This document shows, in pieces, positions 24,844 through 34,071 of a stretch of 64,000 nt of DNA; position 1 is the stretch's first letter; each line of letters starts with the position of its first letter. The DNA is from Litoreibacter albidus. Its GTDB lineage: Bacteria > Pseudomonadota > Alphaproteobacteria > Rhodobacterales > Rhodobacteraceae. Below the pieces are notes generated by a model. That model was not told where the DNA came from, did not search any database, and saw nothing but the letters and a program-made list of their open reading frames with translations. Where the stretch lies: positions 1 through 64,000 of the forward strand of contig NZ_FNOI01000006.1 in the NCBI RefSeq assembly GCF_900107015.1, written 5' to 3'. The position numbers and the translations under genes are program-made.

Positions 24844-25872
24844 ATGGGAGGACACCCACCGCCCGCAACATCGCCCTTGGAGGGCGCGACAGGCGCACCG
24901 CGTCGCAGGTTTGAGTTGTTTGTGAGCAAGGGGTTCTCCGAGCTGGAACTGGCGGCGATCACCCACACCCTGACAGAGGCCAACGACGTGCGTGTGGAGG
25001 AGCAGTTTTCGTGGCGGTTCGTCTCGGATGTGCCGGGGTTGGTGAAGGGGGCTGCGGGCATGTTGGTGCGCGCGGAACCTGCGATTGTCGACTACGGCTT
25101 TTCCGATGTGATGGTGGTTGTGGGCGGACGCCAAGATGCCAAGCCGGGCTGGTTGCCACGGGCGCGGGCGATGCAACGCCAAGCGCGTATGGTGGTGCTG
25201 CTGTCGGACGCGGCGACCGCCTACATCAAGTCAACCAACGCGCCTGCGGGACGCATCACCACGCATTGGCGCGACATCGCCGCGCTGAACGAAAGCGGGT
25301 ATTACCCGAACCTGACGACGCGGTTTTCCGAGAACAACGACGGCATCGTGACGGCCGCAGGGGCAGGGGCCACGGCGGAGTTGATCATCGGGTTGATCGC
25401 GCCGCAACTGCAATCCGCGCAAGTGGCAGAGCTGGGCAACCGGTTGTTGTTGCACACAATTCGCAAGAGTGACGCGGAGCAACCCAAGGACATCGCCGAC
25501 AATGAGGGCCTGTTCGATGTCCATGTGACCCAAGCCATTCGCCTGATGGAGGAGACCTTGTCCGACCCCATGCCAATGGCGGAGCTTACGGCGCAGGTTG
25601 GCCTGTCCACGCGCCATCTGGAGCGGGTGTTTCGCAAAGTGTTCAACGACAGCCCCGCGCGGTTCTACAAAAAGCTGCGTGCCAAACGGGCGCGCACGAT
25701 GATCGAGGAAACGTTAATGCCGATGGTGGATATCGCCGTGGCCACGGGGTTCGGCTCGGTCAATACGCTGGCCAAGGCGGTGCGCGATGAATACGGCGTC
25801 ACCCCGTCCAAGATGCGGGCGCGACGCAAGATATCGCTGCTGGCCTTCGACGAGGATAGCGCACCGCACTAG
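24844..25872 (+). CDS. GlxA-family regulator (DJ-1/PfpI domain plus AraC HTH)
   Basis: The protein has 342 residues. A DJ-1/PfpI glutamine-amidotransferase-like sensor occupies about 22-200 (FELFVSKGFSELELAAITHTL, IVTAAGAGATAELIIGLI). It lacks an obvious catalytic Cys at the elbow and so is probably a ligand sensor. A C-terminal AraC double HTH lies at about 235-330 (MPMAELTAQVGLSTRHLERVF, MVDIAVATGFGSVNTLAKA). Relatives regulate betaine, carnitine or arginine-type catabolism. No obvious target sits beside it; the next gene, an ABC exporter, is 83 bp downstream. Confidence 0.88.
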   Translation: MGGHPPPATSPLEGATGAPRRRFELFVSKGFSELELAAITHTLTEANDVRVEEQFSWRFVSDVPGLVKGAAGMLVRAEPAIVDYGFSDVMVVVGGRQDAKPGWLPRARAMQRQARMVVLLSDAATAYIKSTNAPAGRITTHWRDIAALNESGYYPNLTTRFSENNDGIVTAAGAGATAELIIGLIAPQLQSAQVAELGNRLLLHTIRKSDAEQPKDIADNEGLFDVHVTQAIRLMEETLSDPMPMAELTAQVGLSTRHLERVFRKVFNDSPARFYKKLRAKRARTMIEETLMPMVDIAVATGFGSVNTLAKAVRDEYGVTPSKMRARRKISLLAFDEDSAPH

Positions 25873-25955
25873 GGCTGCGACTTTCCTGCGTCCTCTGGAC
25901 GCTTGCGACGCCCCGCCCCCTCCGGTAAGCCAAGCCGACCATCACAGGAGGCATT

Positions 25956-27743
25956 ATGGCAAAGGCATTAGGCAGCGAGGCGGAGCGCGCGACGTCCAAA
26001 CGGATCGGCGCCCTACAAGCACTTTGGCCGTTCACGCGCCCCTACCTTGCGTTGATGGTCGCGGCGCTGATGGCGCTGACGCTGACGGCCTGCGTGTCGC
26101 TGGTGCTGCCCTTGGCGGTGCGCCGCGTGGTGGACGGTTTCGGCACCGATGAGGCGGCGCTGCTGGACCAGTATTTTGGCGCGGCTTTGGCCGTTGCCGC
26201 GTTGCTGGCGGTGGGTACGGGCCTTCGCTACTACCTTGTGACCCGTTTGGGGGAGCGCGTCGTTGCGGACATTCGCCGCGCCGTGTTTGACCGGACCATC
26301 AGCATGGGGCCGGAGTTCTTCGAGCGTGTAATGACGGGCGAGGTGCTGTCGCGGATCACCACGGATACGACGTTGATCCTGTCGGTGATCGGCTCCTCCG
26401 CGTCCATCGCGCTGCGCAACGCGCTGATCCTGATCGGCGGGTTGGTGTTGATGCTGCTGACCTCTGCCAAGCTGACGGCGCTTGTGCTGTTGATCGTGCC
26501 TGCGGTGATCGTGCCCATTATTGTGCTAGGGCGTCGCCTGCGGGTGCTATCGCGGGAGAACCAAGACCAGATCGCGGCGTCCTCTGGCAATGCGTCGGAG
26601 GCGTTGCTGTCGGTGCAAACCGTGCAAGCCTTCACCAATGAGACACCGTCCCGCGCCAAATTCGCGGGCTTCACGGAAGCCGCCTTTGACGCAGCGCGCA
26701 AGCGGATCGGCACCCGTGCGGTGATGACGGTGATCGTTATTTTCCTCGTGTTCACGGGCGTTGTTGGCGTGCTGTGGATTGGCGCGCGCGACGTGCGCGC
26801 GGATATCATGACGGCGGGCGAATTGGTGCAATTCCTGATCTACGCCATCATGGTCGCGGGGGGCGTTGCCGCCCTGTCCGAAATCTGGGGCGAGTTGCAA
26901 CGCGCCGCTGGCGCGACGGAGCGCTTGGTGGAATTGCTGACCGCAGAAGACACCGTGAAAGACCCTGCCAAACCTGCGCAGATTGATCGCCTGACGGGGG
27001 CTGTGCAGTTTGACGACGTGACCTTCAACTACCCCGCGCGCCCCGATGTGGCGGCGTTGGACGGGGTGTCGATTGACGTGGCACCGGGCGAGACGATCGC
27101 GCTGGTCGGCCCATCCGGGGCGGGCAAGACCACGATCATCCAGTTGCTGCTGCGGTTCTATGACCCCACAAGCGGTGCCATCCGGTTGGACGGGCACGAC
27201 CTGCGCGACATGGCGCGGCAGGACTTCCGCCAGTCCATAGCACTTGTGCCACAAGATCCGGTGATCTTCGCGGCCTCTGCTCGTGAAAACATCCGCTTTG
27301 GCCGCCCTGACGCCACCGACGCCGAGGTCGAGGAGGCCGCGAAGGCCGCCGCCGCGCATGACTTCCTGACCAAGCTACCAGACGGCTATGACAGCTATGT
27401 GGGGGAGCGCGGGGTGATGCTATCGGGCGGCCAAAAGCAACGGATCGCCATTGCCCGCGCCATTTTGCGTGATGCGCCGATTTTGCTGCTGGATGAGGCC
27501 ACATCGGCGCTGGACGCCGAGAGCGAGGCCTTGGTGCAAACCGCCGTGGACCGCCTGAGCCGTGACCGCACCACCTTGGTGGTGGCGCACCGTTTGGCGA
27601 CGGTAAAGAAGGCCGACCGCATTGCGGTGTTCGACGACGGCAAGATCGTCGCGATGGGCACACATGACGCGCTGGTGGCGCAGGGCGGCTTGTACGCCCG
27701 TTTGGCCAAGCTGCAATTCACAGCAGGGATCGCGGCGGAATAA
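25956..27743 (+). CDS. ABC exporter, fused membrane and ATPase domains (MsbA/multidrug type)
   Basis: This 595-residue half-transporter has an N-terminal six-helix ABC membrane domain (about 20-320) and a C-terminal nucleotide-binding domain. Walker A is GPSGAGKTT (about residue 384), the signature LSGGQKQRIAIARAILR, and Walker B/D-loop ILLLDEATSALD. It acts as a homodimer in the inner membrane to export lipids, drugs or other hydrophobic compounds. The ATG follows a strong AGGAGG. The substrate cannot be told from sequence. The length and order are standard. Confidence 0.9.
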   Translation: MAKALGSEAERATSKRIGALQALWPFTRPYLALMVAALMALTLTACVSLVLPLAVRRVVDGFGTDEAALLDQYFGAALAVAALLAVGTGLRYYLVTRLGERVVADIRRAVFDRTISMGPEFFERVMTGEVLSRITTDTTLILSVIGSSASIALRNALILIGGLVLMLLTSAKLTALVLLIVPAVIVPIIVLGRRLRVLSRENQDQIAASSGNASEALLSVQTVQAFTNETPSRAKFAGFTEAAFDAARKRIGTRAVMTVIVIFLVFTGVVGVLWIGARDVRADIMTAGELVQFLIYAIMVAGGVAALSEIWGELQRAAGATERLVELLTAEDTVKDPAKPAQIDRLTGAVQFDDVTFNYPARPDVAALDGVSIDVAPGETIALVGPSGAGKTTIIQLLLRFYDPTSGAIRLDGHDLRDMARQDFRQSIALVPQDPVIFAASARENIRFGRPDATDAEVEEAAKAAAAHDFLTKLPDGYDSYVGERGVMLSGGQKQRIAIARAILRDAPILLLDEATSALDAESEALVQTAVDRLSRDRTTLVVAHRLATVKKADRIAVFDDGKIVAMGTHDALVAQGGLYARLAKLQFTAGIAAE

Positions 27744-27763
27744 TCCGCCGCGCCGATGCTTGT

Positions 27764-27946
27764 TTAGTGGCAGTGGTAGGGTTTGGAACCCGCGTGACAG
27801 CACTGGCCCTGCGGCGAGTCCTTGCGGCACCCGCCGCCGTGATGGATTTCATTCGCAAGAAGAGTGGCCGTGCTGACGGCAGGTTGTGCGGCTATGCTGG
27901 CCGATGTACTGACGGCCAAAGCTGCAATGTAGATGAAGAGTTTCAA
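27764..27946 (-). CDS. Small secreted Cys/His-rich protein
   Basis: This 60-residue protein starts with TTG; AGGA lies 8 bases upstream. A signal peptide (MKLFIYIAALAVSTSASIA) precedes a short mature part ending in GGCRKDSPQGQCCHAGS and a terminal YHCH. Small alphaproteobacterial secreted proteins with a C-x6-G-Q-C-C-H ... HCH ending are familiar to me but have no known role. The Cys/His cluster suggests metal or disulfide binding. It is convergent with the ABC exporter gene. Confidence is limited by its length and rare start. Confidence 0.6.
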   Translation of the reverse strand: MKLFIYIAALAVSTSASIAAQPAVSTATLLANEIHHGGGCRKDSPQGQCCHAGSKPYHCH

Positions 27947-28146
27947 TGGGTAATCCTATGATGTTAACGATTCATTAACCTTGGTTAACACCACCGCCCC
28001 CCCAGTTTATGACGAAATTGAGACTTCACGGTTTACTCACAGGCGGGCGTTTAGCGCGCGGAATTCCCCGCAAGTGTAGCCTTGCCAAATCGGACGGCGC
28101 GGATCATCGTCGGGGGTAACTGCAATATTACCTAAGGAGATACGAC

Positions 28147-28572
28147 ATGGGACTGTGGAGCTTTGTGAAAGACGCTGGGAAATCGTTGTTTGGTGCCGCT
28201 GAAGCCGCCGAGCCGGATGCCGCGACTTTGCAAAAAGAGATCTCGGATCTGGGTCTGGATGCCTCTGGCCTTGATATCTCGGTGGAGGGCGACAAGGTCA
28301 AAGTGACCGGCGACGCCGTGAGCCAAGAAGTTAAAGAGAAGATCATCCTTGCCGTGGGCAACGTCGAAGGCGTGGCCGAAGTCGAGGATGAGGTGGCCGG
28401 TGGCGACCCCGTGTTCCACACGGTCCAAAAGGGCGACACGCTGTGGGGCATTTCGGCCCAAGCTTTGGGCAACGGCGCGCGCTACGAGGAAATCTTTGAA
28501 GCGAACAAGCCGATGCTGACACATCCGGACAAAATCTACCCCGGTCAGGTGCTGCGCATCCCGCAAGGCTAA
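28147..28572 (+). CDS. kbp: BON-LysM domain protein (Kbp/YgaU-like)
   Basis: The protein has 141 residues. The N-terminus MGLWSFVKDAGKSLF, a BON domain (about 25-85, with VTGDAVSQEVKEKIILAVGNV) and a LysM domain (about 90-140, FHTVQKGDTLWGISAQALGN to YPGQVLRIP) match Escherichia coli Kbp (YgaU) in order and length. Kbp is a cytosolic potassium-binding protein linked to osmotic and potassium stress. There is no signal peptide despite the LysM domain. It is a single gene with a strong ribosome site and its own terminator. Confidence 0.88.
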   Translation: MGLWSFVKDAGKSLFGAAEAAEPDAATLQKEISDLGLDASGLDISVEGDKVKVTGDAVSQEVKEKIILAVGNVEGVAEVEDEVAGGDPVFHTVQKGDTLWGISAQALGNGARYEEIFEANKPMLTHPDKIYPGQVLRIPQG

Positions 28573-28592
28573 GGCCGCACAACTATATGATG

Positions 28593-28620
28593 AAAAGGGG
28601 GCCGGTTTGGCCCCTTTTTT
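28593..28620 (+). terminator. Rho-independent terminator after the BON-LysM gene
   Basis: A hairpin of AAAAGGGGGCC and GGCCCCTTTTTT with a GGTTT loop lies 20 bp after the stop and ends in a run of T. It fits a classical intrinsic terminator. Confidence 0.85.
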
Positions 28621-28720
28621 ACGTTTTGGCGTTGCGTCAGTCTTGCGTGACGCTGCTTTCCCTTTACGCTTGGTTACAACACAACGACGACCCGATAACG
28701 GGTTGCTAAGGGAGGATAAT

Positions 28721-30601
28721 ATGGGAAACTTCGCCACTAAGGCGGATCGGGACGCGATTCAGGCCGAAAGCGCTTGGGAGGATCGCGATCTTCCGCGCAC
28801 AATGTATCAGTTTCTGACCGCCACGAAGGACAAGTTTGGCGAACGCGATGCGTTCTCCTACCAGCTGACCTCTGGCGCGAAGGACAAGAACGAAACCCTG
28901 AGCTGGAACGAGCTGCACGGCAAATGCTGTCAGGCCGCCAATATGTTCAGGGAGTTGGGCGTCGGCGAGAATGACGTTGTCGCCTATATCCTGCCCAACG
29001 CCAGCGAGACCGCATTTACGCTGATCGGCGGCTCCATTGCGGGGATCGTGAACCCGATTAACCCGCTGCTGGAGCCTGAGCAGATCAGCGCGATCCTGCG
29101 GGAAACCAACGCCAAGGTTGTAGTGACGCTGAAAGCGTTCCCGAAGACCGACCTTGCCCAAAAGGTGGCGGAGGCCGTGGGCTACGCGCCCAATGTCAAA
29201 ACCGTGCTGGAGATCGACCTGCTGCGCTACCTGAGCGGGATCAAGAAGTTTATCGTGCCGTTCATCCGGCCCAAAGTGCCAAGCTCGCACCATGCCAAGG
29301 TGCTGGATTTCTGTGCGGAGATGAAGAAGCAGCCGACAACGCTGGCTTTCCCCGACAGCGCGGGTGACCGCGTCGCGTTCTACTTCCACACAGGCGGCAC
29401 GACGGGCATGCCCAAGGTCGCGCAGCACAAGTATTCCGGCGTCGTCTACAACGGCTGGTTGGGGCGTAAGCTGCTGTTTACCGAAGAAGACGTATTGATG
29501 TGCCCGCTGCCGCTGTTCCACGTCTTTGCCTCCCATGTGGTGTTGATGTCGGTGATTGCTTCTGGCGCGCATGTGGTGTTCCCGACTCCGCAAGGCTACC
29601 GCGGGGACGGGGTGTTCGATAACTTCTGGAAGCTGATTGAGCGCTACAAGGTGACGTTCATGATCACCGTGCCCACGGCGATTTCTGCGTTGATGCAGCG
29701 TCCGGTCGATGCGGACATCTCCAGCCTGCGGATCGCGTTTTCCGGCTCCTCACCCTTGCCGGTAGAGCTTTACAACCGCTTCGAGAAAGCCTGCGGCGTG
29801 ACCATCGTGGAGGGCTACGGGCTGACGGAGGCGACGTGCCTTGTGTCCATCAACCCGCCCTCGGGGGAGAAGAAAGTGGGTTCCATCGGGATCCCGTTCC
29901 CGCACACGGATGTCACCATCCGCAACGTGGCGAACGGGTCTGAATGCGCCGTTGACGAGATCGGCGAGATTTGCCTGTTTAACCCCGGCGTTTACGCGGG
30001 CCACACCTACACGGAGGCGGACAAGAACGTCGATCTCTACTACGACGGCAAATACCTGCGCACGGGCGACTTGGGCCGACTGGACGGAGACGGCTATCTG
30101 TGGATCACCGGACGCGCGAAGGATTTGATCATTCGCGGTGGTCACAACATCGACCCCGCCGAGATCGAGGAGGCCTTGGCCGGTCATCCGGATGTGGGGT
30201 TTGCGGGGGCCATCGGGCAACCCGACGCGCATGCGGGCGAAATTCCTTGCGTCTATGTGGAGCTGGTCGACGGTGGCAAAGCCACGGTTGACGAGTTGAT
30301 GGCCTTTGCCAAGGAAAAGGTCCACGAGCGTGCGGCGCACCCCAAGTACATCGAACTGATGGACGAACTGCCGAAAACGGCAGTTGGCAAAATCTTCAAG
30401 CCGGAACTGCGCAAGATGGCCATTACCCGTATCTACAACGCGGCGCTGGCCAAGGCGGATGTCGCGGCAGAGGTCGTGTCGGTGTCGGAAGACAAGAAGC
30501 GCGGGCTGGTGGCCATCGTTGCCAAGCGTGGCGAGGTCACGGAAGACGCGGTGAGCCATGTGCTTGGCGCCTTCACCCGCCCGTGGGAATGGGTGGACTA
30601 G
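28721..30601 (+). CDS. AMP-forming acyl-CoA synthetase
   Basis: The protein has 626 residues from the ATG at 28721 (GGAGGATAAT upstream). The longer frame starting at 28607 would begin inside the preceding terminator. ANL-superfamily motifs are the P-loop HTGGTTGMPK (about 222-231), EGYGLTEATC, YLRTGDLGRLDGDGYLW and GRAKDLIIRGGHNIDP, with a C-terminal lysine in LPKTAVGKIFK. It would activate a carboxylic or fatty acid to its acyl-CoA in the cytosol. The chain-length preference is not evident. It is a single-gene unit ended by a strong terminator. Confidence 0.9.
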   Translation: MGNFATKADRDAIQAESAWEDRDLPRTMYQFLTATKDKFGERDAFSYQLTSGAKDKNETLSWNELHGKCCQAANMFRELGVGENDVVAYILPNASETAFTLIGGSIAGIVNPINPLLEPEQISAILRETNAKVVVTLKAFPKTDLAQKVAEAVGYAPNVKTVLEIDLLRYLSGIKKFIVPFIRPKVPSSHHAKVLDFCAEMKKQPTTLAFPDSAGDRVAFYFHTGGTTGMPKVAQHKYSGVVYNGWLGRKLLFTEEDVLMCPLPLFHVFASHVVLMSVIASGAHVVFPTPQGYRGDGVFDNFWKLIERYKVTFMITVPTAISALMQRPVDADISSLRIAFSGSSPLPVELYNRFEKACGVTIVEGYGLTEATCLVSINPPSGEKKVGSIGIPFPHTDVTIRNVANGSECAVDEIGEICLFNPGVYAGHTYTEADKNVDLYYDGKYLRTGDLGRLDGDGYLWITGRAKDLIIRGGHNIDPAEIEEALAGHPDVGFAGAIGQPDAHAGEIPCVYVELVDGGKATVDELMAFAKEKVHERAAHPKYIELMDELPKTAVGKIFKPELRKMAITRIYNAALAKADVAAEVVSVSEDKKRGLVAIVAKRGEVTEDAVSHVLGAFTRPWEWVD

Positions 30602-30626
30602 GCCGGACCACATTGCAGGCCGATCT

Positions 30627-30660
30627 AGCGCCCGCCCCAGCAGATGTTGGGGCGGGCGCT
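30627..30660 (+). terminator. Rho-independent terminator after the acyl-CoA synthetase gene
   Basis: A perfect 13-bp stem pairs AGCGCCCGCCCCA (30627-30639) with TGGGGCGGGCGCT (30648-30660) around 8 bases, followed by ATTCTTTT. It lies 26 bp after the stop codon. Confidence 0.85.
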
Positions 30661-30781
30661 ATTCTTTTGAAAAAAAGGGTGACTGCATTTCGCCGCGCTT
30701 GCTGTAGGCTGGTCGGTGATAGCCCCGTGTCGGGCCGCCGCAACCCGCACGGATATGACGTATAAACGGAGCGCCATTTCT

Positions 30782-31318
30782 ATGCCCTTTCGACGCACAT
30801 CTAACTTTTGGCTGGTTCTCGGGCTTTTGTGCTCCGTTACGTTTGCGGGGCCGGTCTTTGCGGATGCCGCGACGGAGCGGTGGGACCAGATCAAGGATTC
30901 AGGTGATCCGGCCTTGATCACCAAGTTCCGCGAAGACTTCCCCGGAAGCCCGCATGATCTGGACGCGTTGGTGATCCTTGCCGCGCTGATTTCCAAGTCG
31001 GACACGGGCGACGCGCCGGTGATTGGGGCGGTGGCGTTCAATGCACCCCTGACGGGGTTCGGCGACAGCTTTAACGGTCAAAGCATTCGCGAGTTGCTAG
31101 AGACGTCCCCGAAATTTGCGCCGGTCGAAGGGTTGCCAGAGGAGTTTTGGAAAGAAAAAACCTGCAACGATTGCCACACTTGGACGCAAGAGGCCCTGTG
31201 CACGCAGGCCACGCATTACACCAAAGACGAAAATGTAAACCGGTTGAACGTGGAGCACCCGTTGGGGCGCCCGTTCAAAGAAGCGCTTCGGGCGTGGGCC
31301 GAGGGGGGATGCCTTTAG
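30782..31318 (+). CDS. Secreted protein with a single c-type heme motif
   Basis: The protein has 178 residues from the ATG at 30782, chosen because GGAG precedes it and a signal peptide (to about PVFADA) begins there; an ATG at 30755 is in frame. The mature part holds one CxxCH heme-attachment motif (KTCNDCHTWTQEAL) followed by LCTQATHY. The rest matches no cytochrome family I recognise. The last Cys is the penultimate residue. It lies 41 bp upstream of the YceI-OmpA gene, also exported, so the two may form one envelope operon. Confidence 0.8.
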   Translation: MPFRRTSNFWLVLGLLCSVTFAGPVFADAATERWDQIKDSGDPALITKFREDFPGSPHDLDALVILAALISKSDTGDAPVIGAVAFNAPLTGFGDSFNGQSIRELLETSPKFAPVEGLPEEFWKEKTCNDCHTWTQEALCTQATHYTKDENVNRLNVEHPLGRPFKEALRAWAEGGCL

Positions 31319-31359
31319 GCCGCGCGACGCTAGTGCGCTCAACAGTATTGGAGGTTGTT

Positions 31360-32430
31360 ATGACTAGATTTCTACGCCTTTCCCGTATTCTTTCTTTTGT
31401 TCTACTGATCACGGGCGCGCCGTCCTTCGCGCAAGCCCAAGAGCCGTTCGGCGCGGGATGGACGCTGGATGCGGAAAGCTCGCGCATCGGGTTTCAGTCC
31501 ATCAAGAACCAAACCAAGGTGGAGCAGTCCAGCTTCGCCACGCTGTCTGGCGCCATTGACCCGAACGGGTCCGCGGAAATTCGCATCGCGCTTGATAGCG
31601 TCGACACGAAGGTCGACCTGCGCAACGTGCGGATGCGGTTCTTGTTTTTCGAGTCGTTCAAATACCCCGAGGCCATCGTGAAAGCGCGCCTGTCCCCCCG
31701 TCTGATAGAGGAGCTTCGGGCCGAGCAGCGCAAGATCGTGACGCTGCCAGTCACGCTTGACCTGCACGGCATCACGCAGTCGCTTGAGGCGGTTTTGGCG
31801 GTGACGCTTCTGGACGAGGCGCGGGTCTCCGTGGCCACTTATGAGCCGATTGGCATCGACCTTGCGGCATTTGACCTGCTGGGTGGATTGCAAAAGCTGG
31901 AAGAAGCGGCAGGGGTGACGATCGTTCCCACAACGTCGGTGAATTTCGACATCGTGTTCAATTCCAATTCCAATTCCAATGACAGCGGAGCGGCACCAGC
32001 CCCTGCCGCGCGCGAAGGTGTGGCGTCCGCGGCGCTGGAGCCGGAGGGGGATTTCAGCAAAGACGCCTGTATCGGGCGCTTCGAGATATTGTCGCGCACA
32101 GGGAACATCTATTTCAACACCGCCTCCGCACGGCTGAGTAGTGACAGCGAACCCTTGCTAAAGAATGTCGTGGATATCGTGCGCCGCTGCCCCGAACTGA
32201 CAGTGCAGGTCATTGGCCACACCGACAGCGAAGGCACACTGGAGGCGAACCAAGCGCTGTCAGAGCGCCGCGCGGCGTCCGTGGTGGCATATCTGGCGAA
32301 AAACGGCGTCTCCAAATCGCAGGTGCAATCGTCTGGCGCGGGGGAAACCCAACCCGTGGCCCCCAACACAACCGCCCAAGGCCGCAAACAAAACCGCCGC
32401 ATAGAATTCGCACCAGTGGCGGCCCAGTGA
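31360..32430 (+). CDS. YceI-like plus OmpA-domain envelope protein
   Basis: The protein has 356 residues from the ATG at 31360 (GGAGG 5 bases upstream). A signal peptide (ending FAQAQ) is followed by a YceI-like lipocalin domain at about 28-205 (WTLDAESSRIGFQSIKNQ, VTLPVTLDLHGITQSLEAVL). A flexible linker with NSNSNSN and Ala/Pro stretches comes next, then an OmpA peptidoglycan-binding domain from about 245 (IYFNTASARLSSDSEPLL, VIGHTDSEGTLEANQALSERRA). The fusion would tether a lipocalin-like isoprenoid- or lipid-binding domain to the cell wall. The ligand is unknown. Confidence 0.85.
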   Translation: MTRFLRLSRILSFVLLITGAPSFAQAQEPFGAGWTLDAESSRIGFQSIKNQTKVEQSSFATLSGAIDPNGSAEIRIALDSVDTKVDLRNVRMRFLFFESFKYPEAIVKARLSPRLIEELRAEQRKIVTLPVTLDLHGITQSLEAVLAVTLLDEARVSVATYEPIGIDLAAFDLLGGLQKLEEAAGVTIVPTTSVNFDIVFNSNSNSNDSGAAPAPAAREGVASAALEPEGDFSKDACIGRFEILSRTGNIYFNTASARLSSDSEPLLKNVVDIVRRCPELTVQVIGHTDSEGTLEANQALSERRAASVVAYLAKNGVSKSQVQSSGAGETQPVAPNTTAQGRKQNRRIEFAPVAAQ

Positions 32431-32461
32431 GGCCGGATGTGTCTGAAGACTAGGGGAAAGA

Positions 32462-32536
32462 TGGTGCTGTGAGAGAGGATTGAACTCTCGACCTCACCCT
32501 TACCAAGGGTGTGCTCTGCCACTGAGCTACCACAGC
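32462..32536 (-). tRNA. tRNA-Thr (anticodon GGU)
   Basis: Read on the minus strand, the acceptor GCTGTGG pairs with TCACAGC, followed by A and CCA. The anticodon stem-loop CACCCTTGGTAAGGGTG gives anticodon GGT, threonine. The T-arm GAGAGTTCAATCCTCTC is normal. It faces the YceI-OmpA gene in the opposite direction. Confidence 0.95.
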
Positions 32537-32631
32537 ATCTTCACTTGCGTGTGGGCGGGGTATTAGGGTGAAAACCATCTAGGCGCAACCCTAATCTGGA
32601 CCCTTTTCGCGCCCTAGGTTAAGACGGTCCC

Positions 32632-32802
32632 ATGAGTGATCAAATGACCCCCAAAAACCCGCCTAAGCCACCAAGTGCCGCGCAAACGCGCGAGGCGCGG
32701 TTGAAGGCCGCGCTGAAGGCGAACATGGGGCGTCGCAAGCAGCAGGCACGCGCCAGAAAAACACCCGAAGATACGGGCAATAACGAGAATAAAGGGCAGT
32801 AA
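32632..32802 (+). CDS. Small basic protein upstream of murA
   Basis: This 56-residue protein (ATG at 32632) begins MSDQMTPKNPPKPPSAAQTR and contains the basic helix RLKAALKANMGRRKQQARARK. It ends 3 bp before the murA ATG, so it shares the murA message. Short proteins of this composition stand directly before murA in related bacteria, as far as I recall. It is probably real, with no known role. Its charge suggests nucleic-acid or ribosome binding, which is inference only. Confidence 0.7.
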   Translation: MSDQMTPKNPPKPPSAAQTREARLKAALKANMGRRKQQARARKTPEDTGNNENKGQ

Positions 32803-32805
32803 CAC

Positions 32806-34071
32806 ATGGATAAGATTATCGTCACGGGCAACGGCCCGCTAAACGGGGAAATCACGGTTTCGGGCGCGAAGAACACCTGTTTGAAGCTGATGACGGCTGC
32901 CCTGCTGAGCGACGAGCCGCTGACGTTGACCAATGTGCCGCGCCTGTCGGACATCGGCACGCTGTCGGAACTGCTGGAATCGCTGGGCTGCGAAGTGGCG
33001 CTGCTGAATGGCGGCAACGTTATGGTGCTCTCCGCTGGCGAGATTACCAACCGCAAGGCCGAATACGAGATGGTGCGCAAGCTGCGTGCGTCCTTCAACG
33101 TGCTGGGGCCACTGGTCGCACGTGAAGGGGAGGCGACCGTTTCCCTGCCAGGGGGCTGCGCCATTGGTGCGCGTAAGGTTGATTTGCACCTGATGGCATT
33201 GGAAAAGCTCGGCGCGGAGATCACGCTGGACGAAGGCTATGTGCATTGCTCTGCCCCGAACGGGTTGACGGGCGCTGTCATTGAATTCCCCTTCGTGACG
33301 GTTGGCGGCACGGAAAACGCGATCACCGCCGCCACGCTGGCCAAGGGCACGACCGTTATCAAAAACGCGGCGCGGGAGCCGGACACGGTTGATCTGTGCA
33401 AATGTCTGGTGGCGATGGGGGCCAAGATCTCTGGCGCGGGTACGTCCGAGATCACGATTGAGGGCGTCGACCGCCTGCACGGGGCAACCCACGAAGTCAT
33501 CGCCGACCGCATCGAGATGGGCACCTTCATGATTGCGCCTGCCATTGCGGGCGGCGAGGTGGAGCTGATCGGCGGTCGCCGTGACCTGATCGAAGTGTTC
33601 TGCACCAAGCTGGAGGCCACGGGGGTTGTCATCACCGAGACCGCGCGCGGGTTGAAGGTGTCGCACAATGGTGACCGCTTGGCGCCCGTCGACGTGGAAA
33701 CAGAGCCTTTCCCCGGATTTCCTACGGATTTGCAGGCGCAGATGATGGCGGCGCTTTGCACCGCCAACGGGACATCCCAACTACACGAGACAATTTTCGA
33801 GAACCGCTTTATGCACGCGCCGGAGCTGATCCGCATGGGTGCCAAGATCGACGTGCAAGGCGGCCACGCCACGGTCACAGGCGTCGGTCAGTTGAAGGGT
33901 GCGCAGGTTATGGCGACGGACCTTCGGGCCTCCGTCTCGCTTATTCTGGCAGGGCTTGCCGCTGAGGGGGAGACCACCGTGGGGCGCGTCTACCACCTTG
34001 ATCGCGGCTATGAGCGGATTGAGGAAAAACTGGGCGGCATTGGCGCAATGATCAAACGGGTTCCGGAATGA
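32806..34071 (+). CDS. murA: UDP-N-acetylglucosamine 1-carboxyvinyltransferase
   Basis: MurA transfers enolpyruvate from PEP to UDP-GlcNAc, the first committed step of peptidoglycan synthesis. The protein has 421 residues, normal length. Lys22-Asn23 (SGAKNTCL), the active-site loop with Cys118 ([18 protein letters not shown]) and the late Arg ([15 protein letters not shown]) are all present. Cys at position 118 means the enzyme has the fosfomycin-reactive residue. It overlaps the next gene by 4 bp (ATGA). Confidence 0.96.
   Translation: MDKIIVTGNGPLNGEITVSGAKNTCLKLMTAALLSDEPLTLTNVPRLSDIGTLSELLESLGCEVALLNGGNVMVLSAGEITNRKAEYEMVRKLRASFNVLGPLVAREGEATVSLPGGCAIGARKVDLHLMALEKLGAEITLDEGYVHCSAPNGLTGAVIEFPFVTVGGTENAITAATLAKGTTVIKNAAREPDTVDLCKCLVAMGAKISGAGTSEITIEGVDRLHGATHEVIADRIEMGTFMIAPAIAGGEVELIGGRRDLIEVFCTKLEATGVVITETARGLKVSHNGDRLAPVDVETEPFPGFPTDLQAQMMAALCTANGTSQLHETIFENRFMHAPELIRMGAKIDVQGGHATVTGVGQLKGAQVMATDLRASVSLILAGLAAEGETTVGRVYHLDRGYERIEEKLGGIGAMIKRVPE

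Noticed and set aside
26231-27663. Several long minus-strand frames opposite the ABC exporter gene
   Set aside because: They are shadows caused by high G+C; the plus strand carries a complete ABC exporter with all motifs.
31955-31983. ATTCCA-type short repeat that might be a phase-variation tract
   Set aside because: It encodes only the NSNSNSN linker in whole codons (6-base unit), so length change would not shift the frame.
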